Positions 50,438 to 59,941 of a stretch of 64,000 nt of DNA are shown piece after piece. Position 1 is the first letter of the stretch. The number at the start of each line of letters is the position of its first letter. Source of the DNA: G963923955 sp963923955. Lineage in GTDB: Bacteria; Pseudomonadota; Gammaproteobacteria; Eutrophobiales; Eutrophobiaceae. A program made the position numbers and the translations under genes. The notes under the pieces were generated by a model. It was not told the origin of the DNA, made no database searches, and was given only the letters and a program-made list of their open reading frames with translations. The stretch covers positions 1,240,001 to 1,304,000 of the forward strand of contig OZ000552.1 in assembly GCA_963923955.1 (NCBI GenBank), written 5' to 3'.

Positions 50438-51415
50438 ATGACTGAAAAGATGATGCGTCTTAATCAGGAGACGGCAGGCAAAAGACACAAGCCCATCGTG
50501 GTGGCGGCCATGTATAAGTTTTTGTCTCTGGATAATTACAAGGCGCTGCGTTCACCCCTGCTGACCCTTTGCCGGGAGCAGGATTTGAAGGGGACGATCT
50601 TGTTGGCAAGAGAAGGCATAAACGGCACTGTTGCCGGCAGTCGAGCGGGCATTGATGCCTTGCTGGCTTACCTGCGCTCTGAGCCGGGTTTGGCGGATCT
50701 CAAGCACCAGGAGTCCTATCATTCTGCGCCGCCCTTTTATCGCATGAAGCTACGGCTTAAACAGGAGATTGTCTCTCTGGGCGTCCCCGGCGTTTGTCCG
50801 GCCCGCATGAGCGGCACGAAGGTTGATCCGGCCGCCTGGAATGCGCTTGTTCAAGACCCGGCGGTAATGGTTCTTGATGTCCGCAATCAGTATGAACATG
50901 AAGTCGGGACATTCAAAAACGCAATCTCACCACAGACCGCGCGCTTTCGGGAGTTTCCCGGCTATGTCAGGAAAAACCTGCACCCGGATAAGCACAAGAA
51001 GATAGCCATGTTTTGCACCGGCGGCATCCGTTGTGAGAAGGCGAGTTCGTATATGTTGCAGCAAGGTTTTGATGAAGTATATCAACTCGACGGCGGCATA
51101 TTGAAATACCTTGAGCAGGTAGGCGAGGATGAAAGTCTCTGGCGCGGCGAGTGTTTTGTATTTGACGGGCGGGTGGCGGTGAATGAAAGGCTGGAGCCTG
51201 GCGAGCATGTACAATGCTTTGCCTGCCGGCGGCCCTTGTCCAGGGCAGCATTGTCATCGGAAAAATACCGGCAGGGCATCTCCTGTCCGTATTGCTATGA
51301 AGGGCTGACCGAGCAGCGCAGGCAGGCTCTTGCTGAACGCGGGCGGCAGGTGGAACTGGCAGCGCAGCGCGGCTACCGGCATATCGGCGCTCCCTCAAAG
51401 GCCGGGCAAGCATAG
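50438..51415 (+). CDS. trhO: tRNA uridine-34 hydroxylase, rhodanese-related
   Basis: This 325-residue protein belongs to the YceA/TrhO family, which hydroxylates uridine 34 of certain tRNAs, a step toward cmo5U or mo5U. An N-terminal acylphosphatase-like domain contains LKGTILLAREGINGTVAGS (about 47-65). The rhodanese domain has VMVLDVRNQYEHEVGTF and the catalytic loop MFCTGGIRCEKAS (Cys near 190). A C-terminal part holds Cys pairs (CFACRRPLS, CPYC). It begins with ATG and is followed after 8 bp by a GST gene and then a MATE gene, probably one operon. Confidence 0.93.
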   Translation: MTEKMMRLNQETAGKRHKPIVVAAMYKFLSLDNYKALRSPLLTLCREQDLKGTILLAREGINGTVAGSRAGIDALLAYLRSEPGLADLKHQESYHSAPPFYRMKLRLKQEIVSLGVPGVCPARMSGTKVDPAAWNALVQDPAVMVLDVRNQYEHEVGTFKNAISPQTARFREFPGYVRKNLHPDKHKKIAMFCTGGIRCEKASSYMLQQGFDEVYQLDGGILKYLEQVGEDESLWRGECFVFDGRVAVNERLEPGEHVQCFACRRPLSRAALSSEKYRQGISCPYCYEGLTEQRRQALAERGRQVELAAQRGYRHIGAPSKAGQA

Positions 51416-51423
51416 GGAAGGGC

Positions 51424-52065
51424 ATGTGCAGCTACCCGGTGCTGTATTCCTTTCGCCGCTGCCCCTATGCCATACGTGCGCGCATGGTGCTCAAGCGCGC
51501 GGGCATCCGCTGTGAACTAAGAGAGGTGCGGCTTAAGGATAAACCGGCCGAGATGTTGCGCATCTCTGAGAAAGGAACCGTGCCGGTCTTGCAGTTGCAA
51601 GATGGCAAGATTTTGGATGAAAGCCTGGCGATTATGTTGTGGGCGCTGGAGCAACATGATCCGGACTCCTGGCTTGCTGTGGATGAGGGACGGGCGCAGG
51701 AGTTAATTTCCAGGAATGATCTGGATTTCAAAGTCAAGTTGGATCGCTATAAATACCATGCGCGCCACCCTGAACATTCTCAAGAGTATTACCGAGAGCA
51801 GGCGAAAGAATTTCTAAGTGAACTGGAAGATCTCTTAGCTGCCACCGCTGGCCGGGGTCTGCTGCAAGGACGTACAAGCCTGGCGGACATAGCCCTGTTT
51901 CCTTTTATTCGCCAGTTCGCCCGGGTGGACTGGGGCTGGTTTTGTCAAGGTCACTATAAGTTCTTAAAAAGATGGCTCGCTGCTCTTGAAGAGAGTGAAT
52001 TGTTTTTATCGATCATGCACAAACATCCTCCCTGGCGCCAGGATGACCTGGTAACATTGTTTTGA
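51424..52065 (+). CDS. Glutathione S-transferase family protein
   Basis: This 213-residue protein has a thioredoxin-like N-terminal domain: LYSFRRCPYAIRARMVLKRA (8-27) with CPYA in the active-site position, then EKGTVPVLQLQDGKILDES (49-67) with the cis-proline and the glutathione-binding Glu-Ser. A helical C-terminal domain follows. Ser and Cys residues at the active site suggest an Omega- or Beta-type or glutaredoxin-like activity; the substrate is unknown. A good ribosome-binding site (GGGAAGGG) lies within the short gap after trhO. Confidence 0.88.
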   Translation: MCSYPVLYSFRRCPYAIRARMVLKRAGIRCELREVRLKDKPAEMLRISEKGTVPVLQLQDGKILDESLAIMLWALEQHDPDSWLAVDEGRAQELISRNDLDFKVKLDRYKYHARHPEHSQEYYREQAKEFLSELEDLLAATAGRGLLQGRTSLADIALFPFIRQFARVDWGWFCQGHYKFLKRWLAALEESELFLSIMHKHPPWRQDDLVTLF

Positions 52066-52074
52066 CTGCCTTGT

Positions 52075-53511
52075 TTGGCTAAGCGTTTATCTTGCAGGCG
52101 CCGGGGCCGGCAACATGAAACGATAAAGTGGGTACCCAAAGAAATCAATAATAAAACCGCACAACGCACCGAGCAGATCACCACCGCGCCCATCGGGCCC
52201 TTGCTGCTGCGTCTTACCCTGCCGATGATCGTAGGCATCTTCTGCATGATGTTCTTAGGAGTGGCGGATACCTTTTTTATCAGCCTGCTGGGCACCACAC
52301 AGCTAGCCGCTGCGAGTTTTGTCATGTCCATTTATATGCTCACCGTGAGCATGGCCTTAGGCATAGGGATGGGCCTGGGTTCACTAAACGCAAGGCTGGT
52401 CGGCGAGAGGAAGATGGAACAGGCCGCGCGGTTCATCACCGATGCGCAGCTATTCACCCTTGTCTTTGCCATCTGTGCGGCGGGTCTGACTTACCTGCTG
52501 ATAGACCCATTGTTTGGCCTGTTAGGAGCCGATGCTGCGGTCATGCCCTATATCAAATCCTATATGCATGTCATCCTCTTTGGTACGCCGTTTATCATGC
52601 TGACGATGGTGGCCAATAATGCCCTGCGCTCTGTCGGCAATACCCGCGCCTCGGCCATCTGCTCATCCATTTTATCCTTGCTCAACCTGCTTCTGGATCC
52701 GCTGCTGATCTTCGGCCTCGGGCCCTTTCCGGCGCTTGGCATGCGGGGGGCGGCCCTGGCAACGGTCATTGCAGCGATCATGAGCTGGCTCTATTCTCTT
52801 TTTGTTCTTAAGAAACATGAGAATCTGCTGGACTTTTCACGACCGGAGCTGGCAAGGCTTTTGTCCAACTGGCGCCGGCTCATGACCATTGCCGTTCCAG
52901 CCATCGGCGCCAATATCATGACGCCGCTGGCAGCGGCGATCATGACGGCAATCATCGCGCGTTTCGGGGCGGAAGCGGTGGCCGGCTTTGGGGTAGGGGT
53001 GCGCATCGAGTCCTTTAGCCTCATTATTGTCTTTGCCTTGTCCTCCACCCTGCCCATGTTCATCGGCCAGAACATCGGCGCAGGCAAGGCGGGAAGGGCC
53101 TATGCGGCATTAACAAAATGCTTGTACTTCACGCTCATCTTACAAGCCGGCATCTATCTCCTGGTGCTGGCGCTGGCTGCGCCCCTTGCCGACGGCTTCA
53201 GTGACAATGCCCAGGTCATCTATGTCATCAAGCTGTTCCTGCTCATCTTGCCCCTGACCTACGGCGCCCACGGGCTTGTCATTCTCATCATGGTCTCGCT
53301 CAATGTCCTGCAACGGCCGCGTATGGCCTTGCTGATCTCCATCATACGCCTGCTCTGCCTGTATCTCCCGCTGGCCTATGGCCTCTCCCTTGTCTTTGGC
53401 CTGGAGGGCCTGTTTGCAGGTGCCGCACTCGGCAATGTCATCGCCTCGGTCATTGCCTATCGCATCATAAAAAAGGTATGCCTTGCACAGGGCCTGGTGC
53501 CCGTAAAATAA
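52075..53511 (+). CDS. MATE-family multidrug/toxin efflux transporter
   Basis: This protein of about 478 residues with twelve hydrophobic helices exports organic cations or other toxic compounds using Na+ or H+. Family features are APIGPLLLRLTLPMIVGIFC (about 38-57), FLGVADTFFISLLGT, ASAICSSILSLLNLLLDPLL (about 198-217) and an internal repeat of the six-helix unit. The start is uncertain. The frame opens at TTG 52075, but the next in-frame ATG lies within the first helix, so either TTG is used or the 5' end has a small frameshift. It follows the GST gene by 9 bp. Confidence 0.9.
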   Translation: MAKRLSCRRRGRQHETIKWVPKEINNKTAQRTEQITTAPIGPLLLRLTLPMIVGIFCMMFLGVADTFFISLLGTTQLAAASFVMSIYMLTVSMALGIGMGLGSLNARLVGERKMEQAARFITDAQLFTLVFAICAAGLTYLLIDPLFGLLGADAAVMPYIKSYMHVILFGTPFIMLTMVANNALRSVGNTRASAICSSILSLLNLLLDPLLIFGLGPFPALGMRGAALATVIAAIMSWLYSLFVLKKHENLLDFSRPELARLLSNWRRLMTIAVPAIGANIMTPLAAAIMTAIIARFGAEAVAGFGVGVRIESFSLIIVFALSSTLPMFIGQNIGAGKAGRAYAALTKCLYFTLILQAGIYLLVLALAAPLADGFSDNAQVIYVIKLFLLILPLTYGAHGLVILIMVSLNVLQRPRMALLISIIRLLCLYLPLAYGLSLVFGLEGLFAGAALGNVIASVIAYRIIKKVCLAQGLVPVK

Positions 53512-53632
53512 GGGCAAGCCCCTGAATAGGACGAGACCGAACTCTTCCGGCAGCCCCCCCATCAAAAAACTGTTGTTATTTCACCACTGCCGGCCTGTGT
53601 TCTGCTTGGTCTGTCTTGCCTATGAAAAAAAC

Positions 53633-53661
53633 TTGCAATTTCACATCGCGCTGGCTACATT
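53633..53661 (+). promoter_or_regulatory. Possible promoter of the second TonB-dependent receptor
   Basis: TTGCAA (53633-53638) and TACATT (53656-53661) are 17 bp apart, 91 bp before the ATG at 53753. Both hexamers are imperfect. Confidence 0.35.
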
Positions 53662-53752
53662 CCTGTTTCAAGCCCTTTCAAGACCATGTAAAAAGGCTCA
53701 AAAAGCAAATAATCATCCGTTGTATTTTGACCAAAGACTAAGGGGAAAGACC

Positions 53753-56700
53753 ATGAGTTTTATTCACTGCTGGAAAATTTTTACACCGCAACATAGGCAC
53801 AGCCCCTTCGGTTCCGCCCTGTTGCTCTTTACGCTGGCGGCCTTTTTCTCATTGCCCGCAATCGCGCAAGGAGCCGCCGCCCAGGCCGAACAAGAGGCTG
53901 CCTCGGACGCGCATGAGGACACCACCTCAAGCACCGCCCAAGACGCCACAGAAGCCGCTGCCCAAGGCATAGAAACGCTCGCGCAAGCTGACACAACGCA
54001 GACTACCCCCCCCCCCCCCCCCCCCCCCCGCAGAAGCTAATCAGCAAGAAACCGTAGAGGAAGCCGCCGAAGTAAAGCAGGCACCTCAGCAGGAAGACAC
54101 GGTTGATGTAACGGTTGATGTAAGGGAACTCCTGCAAGAAGACGAAGAGGCGGTGGAGGAGATCATCGTTACCGGCTCGCGGCTAAAGCGTGATGCCTTT
54201 CAGTCAGTCTCGCCCATGCAGATCATCTCCGGCGACTTATCGCGCGAGGCGGGTCTGTTCGACACCACCGAGATCCTGCAAAGCACGGCACAGGCCAATG
54301 AAGTACAAGTCAACAACTCCTTTAATACCATCGTGCTGGACAACGGGCTGGGGGCGACCACCATCAGTTTTCGCGGCCTGGGCGCAAGCAGGACCCTGGT
54401 GTTGTTGAATGGTCGGCGCTTAGGTGCAGCCGGCGTGGGTGCGGCGCCTTCGTCGCCGGACTTGAACCTCATCCCCGCGGTCTTGATCGACCGCATAGAA
54501 AATCTCTTTGACGGCGCCTCATCCGTCTATGGCTCCGATGCCGTGGCTGGGGTGGCCAATATCATCCTGCGTTCAGACGTGGATGGCATTGAAGGACGGG
54601 TATCCGCCTCCCATCCGGAAACCGGTGGCGGCAAGGAACATACCTTTTCCATCTTGGCCGGGAAGACCGGCGATAACTGGAATTTCACCGCGGCCCTGGA
54701 ACACCACAAGCGGACTCATTATCGCTTCGGTGACAGCAAATTCTTCACCGCCTGCGATGAATATCGCTATGAGGATGAAGACGGCAACCTGCTGACCCGC
54801 TATCGTGGCCTGCCCCCCGGCACCACGGAAAGCAACTGTTCCTTGCGCGCCGTTAATCGCGTTATTCTCCCCCCCATATTCGGTAATATCTGGTCCACCC
54901 CGGGCGAGACCAACATCGGCATCCCAAACTTTTCGGAAACCATCCTCAGCGCTGGATTGGCCAGGTTTGCCCCGCGCGGAACTCTTACTCGGATTGACCT
55001 AAACGGTGATGGCAGGCTGGACTGGTACGTGGTGGACCCGGATCAAAACGGCCGCACCGAGATCGACCAGCAAAGCGGCCTTTATAATTTCGACCTCTCC
55101 GAACGCGCCCGGAACCGTGTGCTGTTTGCCGGCCTAAAACGCGTCTCGGCCTATGGCCTGGGCAGCTATAACTTCGAAGATGTCAACGATACGGAAGTGT
55201 ATTTTGAAGGCATGTATGTACGGCGCGAGAGCGATGCCTTCACCCCCGGCCCCACCTTATCCCAGAGCGTACCCGCAGATAACCCGTTCAACATCAGCAA
55301 CGAAAACGGCTTGGGCGTGAACAGCACACGGTTCTTCGGGGTGAACTTGGGTGCCTACGCAGTTAGGCCCATCATTGCAGTCAGGGGCGATAGGGATTAT
55401 GAAGAAGTAAAGCTTGAGCAATACCGCCTGGTCGGCGGCGTGCGCGGCAACATCGGTTTTCTTAGCCACTTCCTGCAAGGCAACTGGAGCTATGACGCCT
55501 ATATCAACTATTCCCGGGCAAGTGCGGACAATATGACCGCCGGTGTCAATGGCGACCGTTTGGCGTTGAGCCTTGAGACCACCATCGAAGACCCGAACAA
55601 CCCGGGCAGCTATATCTGCGGCGAGGATGCAGACGGCGATGGCGTACCGGACGGCACCGACGGCTGTGTGCCGGTGAACATGTTTGCGACCTCCCTGTAT
55701 CAAGCCGGCGGCGGGGTCTTCGGCTCCCAGGCGGAAGCCGATTATCTCTTTACTAGCGCAACCGTTGACACCGCCATCGAACAGACCATCCTCAACGGCA
55801 CTGTGCAGGGCGATGTGTTCACCCTGCCCAATGGCTCTGCCGTGCCGCTCTTGCTGGGCTATGAGTTCCGCCGCGACCGCATTGACTCCATCCCCAATGA
55901 GGTCGCCGCAGAAGGGATTCTGTTTGGCTTTTTTGGCGACCGCGGCGCAGTCGGCACGCGCTACATGCACGAGCTATTCGGCGAGACCAGCCTTGATCTG
56001 TTCAAGGATGAACCCTATGCCGAAAAACTCACTATCGACTTATCTGGCCGGGTGACCGATGATGACAAGTATAAGCCGAACTGGACCTATTCCGGCAAAT
56101 TGCTGTATCGGCCGGTATCATGGTTCACCTTGCGCGGCACCTACGGCACCTCCTACCGCGCGCCGAATGCCCGTGAGCGCTTCCTCATCGGCACCAGTTC
56201 TTTCGTAACCGCGAATGATCCCTGTGTCGTCCCTACATTCGCCCGCGGGCGGGTTGACCCCCGCAACCCCAATTCACCCGAGGAGTACAGGCCGGCCCGC
56301 GACCGGCGCAGCGAGCGCCTGCGGAATGTCTGTCGGGCACAAGGGCTTGACCCGACCACGCTGGGCCTGAGCAGAGGCGGGGGCGATGATGGTTTCGAGC
56401 GCACTACCAGAGTTGAGGTGATCAGAAGAGGCGCGGATGATCTGGCCCCGGAGACTTCCAGGTCCTATACCTTCGGCTTTATAGCAGAGCAGTCCTTCAC
56501 GGATAGATTTGAGCTGAAGGTCTCGGCCTCGTATTTTGATATCAATCTCAGGCAGGGGCTCGCCACACCCAGCGCCGGCTTCATCCTTAATGATTGTTAT
56601 TTCAATACCGAACTGCCGGAAGGCACACTCAGTGATTTCTGCGGGCGCCTCGGTCGCCGAGCTGGCGATGACCGCCTGCAAAATGCCGATGCCAGTTACC

Positions 56701-57242
56701 TGAATACCTCTGAACGGACGTCAAAGGGTGTTGACTTTGATTTGAACTACATTCAGAACTTTGAGTTAGGCGATGAACGCCTCAAGGTGGAGGTGGATGT
56801 GGATGCGACCTGGGCCAGGGAGCAGTTCCTGAGGGTTCTGGACAGAGAAGATGACGATGTGGGCGAGCCGGATTCACCGCGCTGGCGCGCCAGTGCGCGG
56901 TTGATCATGAGCTACCGGGACTTTCGTTTCAACTGGTACACACGCTATATCAAGCGCGGCGAGAATGCCCCAACGGAATTTTCACGACGCAACGTACCTT
57001 GCAATGGTCTGCCGGTCTCCTGCCGCCCGATTTACTACACCGCTGATTATTTTGTGCATAACACCGGCCTGGCTTATAGGTGGCGCAATTACAGACTGAG
57101 CGTAGGCGTACGCAACGTGTTCAACACTGCCCCGCCGGAAGTCGATAGGGAGGGCGTGTTCAGCCGTAACAACGTTCCGTTGGGCATAGGCTACGATCTG
57201 CGTGGCCGCACCTTCTTCGGCACGTTGACTGCGGAGTTCTGA
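53753..57242 (+). CDS. TonB-dependent outer-membrane receptor interrupted at a C24 tract (phase OFF)
   Basis: The ATG at 53753 (after AAGGGG) opens a frame with a signal peptide (LLLFTLAAFFSLPAIAQG), a Thr/Gln/Ala-rich spacer and a poly-Pro run coded by 24 C (54006-54029), then stops at 54040. The receptor continues in another frame: AEANQQETVEEAAEVKQA, the TonB-box/plug start EEIIVTGSRLKRDAF, TISFRGLGASRTLVLLNGRR, then a large barrel ending RTFFGTLTAEF. One C fewer (or two more) would join the parts into about 1,162 residues. The gene is therefore OFF as sequenced but otherwise intact over 3 kb, which points to phase variation rather than decay. DADGDGVPDGTDGC in the barrel resembles a thrombospondin-type-3 calcium site. 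Homologues of this receptor type import large or complex ligands; the ligand is unknown. Confidence 0.88.
54006..54029 (+). repeat. C24 homopolymer causing a frameshift in a receptor gene
   Basis: Twenty-four consecutive C lie 253 bp after the ATG. Upstream codons are in frame 2 and the receptor codons in frame 0 (position modulo 3), so 23 or 26 C would restore reading. Confidence 0.9.
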
Positions 57243-57267
57243 TGGCGGCCTGAGAGGCGCAACTCGT

Positions 57268-57700
57268 TGTCATTCCTGCGTAAGCAGGAATCTACTTAGG
57301 CTCCGGCAACAATGAATGGATTCCCGGTCAAGCCAGGAATGACGGGCGGCAGAAAAGTCGCTCCTGATCGTCCCTCCCCCGTCATTCCTGCGAAAGTGGC
57401 AACCGGGGTCGGAATCTGCCCGGCGCTCGCTCTCTACTTCGTCATTCCTGCGTAAGAACGTCACCCCTACCTGTCCTCGCGAAATCGGGGGCAGGAATCC
57501 AGTAGGTTATTGGCACTGGCCGATGATCACTTCTCTGTGACTGGATTCCCGCTTCTGCGGGAATGACGATCCTTGTTGTTGCGCCATAAAGTTAAACGTC
57601 ATTCCTGCGGAAGCTCGTCCCCGTGGAAACGGGGGCAGGAATCCAGAAGGTTCCCGGCAGGATGTTTGGTGGACTCCTGGCCAAGCCATGAATGACGTTT
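57268..57700. repeat. Array of dispersed palindromic repeats resembling dRS3/NIME elements
   Basis: This fills most of the 537-bp gap. Palindromes of the form ATTCC(C/T)-N8-(G/A)GGAAT stand at 57272-57291 (ATTCCTGCGTAAGCAGGAAT) and 57545-57564 (ATTCCCGCTTCTGCGGGAAT). A 21-bp variant is at 57320-57340. A longer nested hairpin spans 57601-57642, with arms ATTCCTGC/GCAGGAAT and an inner CCCGT/ACGGG. Half-sites GTCATTCCTGCG begin at 57381 and 57441. Neisserial dRS3 has the consensus ATTCCC-N8-GGGAAT, so the likeness is close, although homology is not shown. Confidence 0.75.
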
Positions 57701-57779
57701 CAGTTCTAGCCTGAAACCGGGTTTTAGGCAATAATCCTTATAATGTGATCACATCAGCCAGATCTTAAGGTAAATCAAA

Positions 57780-59054
57780 ATGAAACTTGAAACGATTGCG
57801 CTGCATGCCGGTTATGCGGGCGACCCGGCAACGAATGCGGCCACCGCGCCTATTTATCAGACCACTTCCTATACCTTTAATGATACGCAGCATGGTGCTG
57901 ATCTCTTTGATCTGAAGGTCGCCGGGAATATTTATACCCGCATCATGAACCCGACCACGGCCATACTGGAGGCGCGCATGGCGGAGATGGAAGGGGGCAT
58001 TGGGGCGCTGGGGCTGGCATCAGGGATGGCGGCGATCACCTATGCCATCCAGGCCATCGCCGGCAGTGGTGACAATATAGTCAGCACCAGCCAGCTATAT
58101 GGCGGCACCTATAACCTGTTCGCCCACAGCCTGCCGCGGCAGGGGGTGGAGGCGCGCCTTGCCTCGCATGATGACTATGCCGGCCTGGAGGCGCGCATAG
58201 ATGAGAAGACGAAATTAGTGTTTTGTGAATCGATCGGCAACCCGGCGGGCAATGTGGTTGATATCGAGAGACTGGCGGCCATTGCTCACAAACATGGTGT
58301 GCCCCTGGTTGTCGATAACACGGTGGCAACGCCGTATCTGTGCAAGATCTTCGACCATGGCGCGGATATTTCCATCCATTCATTGACCAAGTACATCGGC
58401 GGTCACGGCACCTCCATCGGCGGCATGATTGTTGACTCAGGCAACTTTGACTGGACGGCGGACAAGGTACGTTATGCCATGCTGAATGAGCCTGATCCTT
58501 CTTATCATGGCGTGGTCTATACTGAGGCGCTGGGCGCGGCCGCTTACATTGGCCGTTGTCGTGTGGTGCCCCTGCGCAATATGGGTGCCGCGCTCTCGCC
58601 GATGAACGCATTTTTGCTCATGCAGGGCCTGGAGACGCTGGGCCTGCGCATGGACCGGCACTGCGACAATGCCATAGAAGTAGCGCACTATCTGGAGCAG
58701 CACGAACAGGTAAGCTGGGTGAACTATGCGGGGCTGGCCGCAAGTCAGTATCATGCGCTGTGCCGGCGGCTCTTGGGCGGCCGCGCCTCCGGCATCCTTA
58801 GCTTCGGCATAAAGGGCGGGCGCGCGGCCGGCGCCAGGTTTATTGATGCCTTGCAGATGATCTTGCGGCTGGTGAATATTGGCGATGCGAAGTCCCTGGC
58901 CTGCCATCCTGCATCGACAACGCACCGGCAATTAGACGCGGATGAACTGGCAGCGGCAGGCGTCAGCGAGGACATGGTGCGCCTGTCCATCGGCATAGAA
59001 CACATCGATGACATCATCGCCGATATTGAGCAGGCGCTGCTGGCGGCAAAATAA
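57780..59054 (+). CDS. metY: O-acetylhomoserine sulfhydrylase / aminocarboxypropyltransferase
   Basis: This 424-residue PLP enzyme of the Cys/Met metabolism family makes homocysteine from O-acetylhomoserine and sulfide, a step in methionine synthesis. The start METIALHAGY-type sequence (here MKLETIALHAGY) and PIYQTTSYTFNDTQHGADLF are typical. Other features are GLASGMAAITYAIQAIAGSGD, DNTVATPYLCKIFDHGADI and the PLP-lysine motif SIHSLTKYIGGHG (about 202-214). The insertion after the lysine (NEPDPSYHGVVY) favours MetY over MetB or MetC. A TATAAT (57739-57744) followed by a perfect TGTGATCACA palindrome (57744-57753) lies just upstream. It begins a row of four closely spaced plus-strand genes. 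Confidence 0.92.
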   Translation: MKLETIALHAGYAGDPATNAATAPIYQTTSYTFNDTQHGADLFDLKVAGNIYTRIMNPTTAILEARMAEMEGGIGALGLASGMAAITYAIQAIAGSGDNIVSTSQLYGGTYNLFAHSLPRQGVEARLASHDDYAGLEARIDEKTKLVFCESIGNPAGNVVDIERLAAIAHKHGVPLVVDNTVATPYLCKIFDHGADISIHSLTKYIGGHGTSIGGMIVDSGNFDWTADKVRYAMLNEPDPSYHGVVYTEALGAAAYIGRCRVVPLRNMGAALSPMNAFLLMQGLETLGLRMDRHCDNAIEVAHYLEQHEQVSWVNYAGLAASQYHALCRRLLGGRASGILSFGIKGGRAAGARFIDALQMILRLVNIGDAKSLACHPASTTHRQLDADELAAAGVSEDMVRLSIGIEHIDDIIADIEQALLAAK

Positions 59055-59083
59055 TCTGACGCAAATAGTTTGTCCCAAATAGC

Positions 59084-59911
59084 TTGTGCAAGAAAAATAA
59101 AAAGCAGACCGCCGCCGTCATCATCGGCGCCGGCTACCTGGGAAGAACCTTGGCCGGGCAGTTGCAAGAGCAGGGCGAGAGAGTGCATGTCACCACCAGG
59201 AAGGCGGAAAAGCTGCATGGGCTTAAAGAGATAAGCGCACAGGCCGGTCTGCTTGATGTCAATGAGCCTGAGACCTGGGGCCTGCTTGCGCAGTGGGCGG
59301 ATTGCCGGCTGCATCTGTATCTGCTCATCCCACCGAGCCAGATTGAGCCTGATGCCTTCACAGAGTTTGTTGCCCGCCTGCGCGGGCTTCCGCTACACAA
59401 GGCCATGCTTGCCTCCTCGACGGTCGTTTATGGCAAGCGAGAGCGTGAGGTTGATGCGGATTCTGAGGTGGAAATAGACAGCGCAAGGACCGAGAGACAA
59501 TATTGCATTGAACAGCTTTGGCGCGGGCTGGGCAGGCCGGCAAGGATTGTGCGCCTGGCGGGCTTGTATGGGGCTGGGCGGATCATTGGAAGAGGCACCA
59601 TCTTAAACGGCGAGGCCGTGCCCGGTCTGGCCGATGCCTGGCTGAACCTGATACATGTCCGGGATGCGGCGCGGCTGTTGATGAGGGTAGGGCAGGGCGA
59701 GCAGGCAGCCATCGTCGAGCTGGGCTGCGATGGTCGACCGGTGCGGCGGAGAGACTATTATGCTGCGCTGGCGAGGCATCTAAACTCTCCGCCGCCGCTC
59801 TTTGTGGAGCATGAGCGAGCAGGGCGCAGCGGGCGGCGCTGCAATAATCAGATCACCATGCAGAGGACCGGCTGGCGGCCGGAATTTCTCAATTATAAAT
59901 CATGCTTCTAA
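59084..59911 (+). CDS. NAD(P)-dependent SDR/epimerase family protein
   Basis: This protein of about 275 residues opens with a TTG start and has a Rossmann motif VIIGAGYLGRTLAGQL (12-27). YLLIPPSQ and MLASSTVVYGKRE (about 108-120) correspond to the extended-SDR serine/tyrosine region, and RIVRLAGLYGAGR and NLIHVRDAARLL are typical of the atypical SDR group that includes YeeZ. The substrate is not known. It is 29 bp downstream of metY. The TTG start lacks a strong ribosome-binding site. Confidence 0.8.
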   Translation: MCKKNKKQTAAVIIGAGYLGRTLAGQLQEQGERVHVTTRKAEKLHGLKEISAQAGLLDVNEPETWGLLAQWADCRLHLYLLIPPSQIEPDAFTEFVARLRGLPLHKAMLASSTVVYGKREREVDADSEVEIDSARTERQYCIEQLWRGLGRPARIVRLAGLYGAGRIIGRGTILNGEAVPGLADAWLNLIHVRDAARLLMRVGQGEQAAIVELGCDGRPVRRRDYYAALARHLNSPPPLFVEHERAGRSGRRCNNQITMQRTGWRPEFLNYKSCF

Positions 59912-59941
59912 ATTTTATATGAGTTTGTAAGGAGCGCCGTC

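Noticed and set aside
57744..57753. TGTGATCACA before metY as a CRP site
   Set aside because: CRP half-sites need a 6-bp spacer; here they abut. It may still be an operator for another protein.
57243..57779. Small open frames within the palindromic repeat array
   Set aside because: They arise from the repeats, lack ribosome-binding sites and resemble no proteins.
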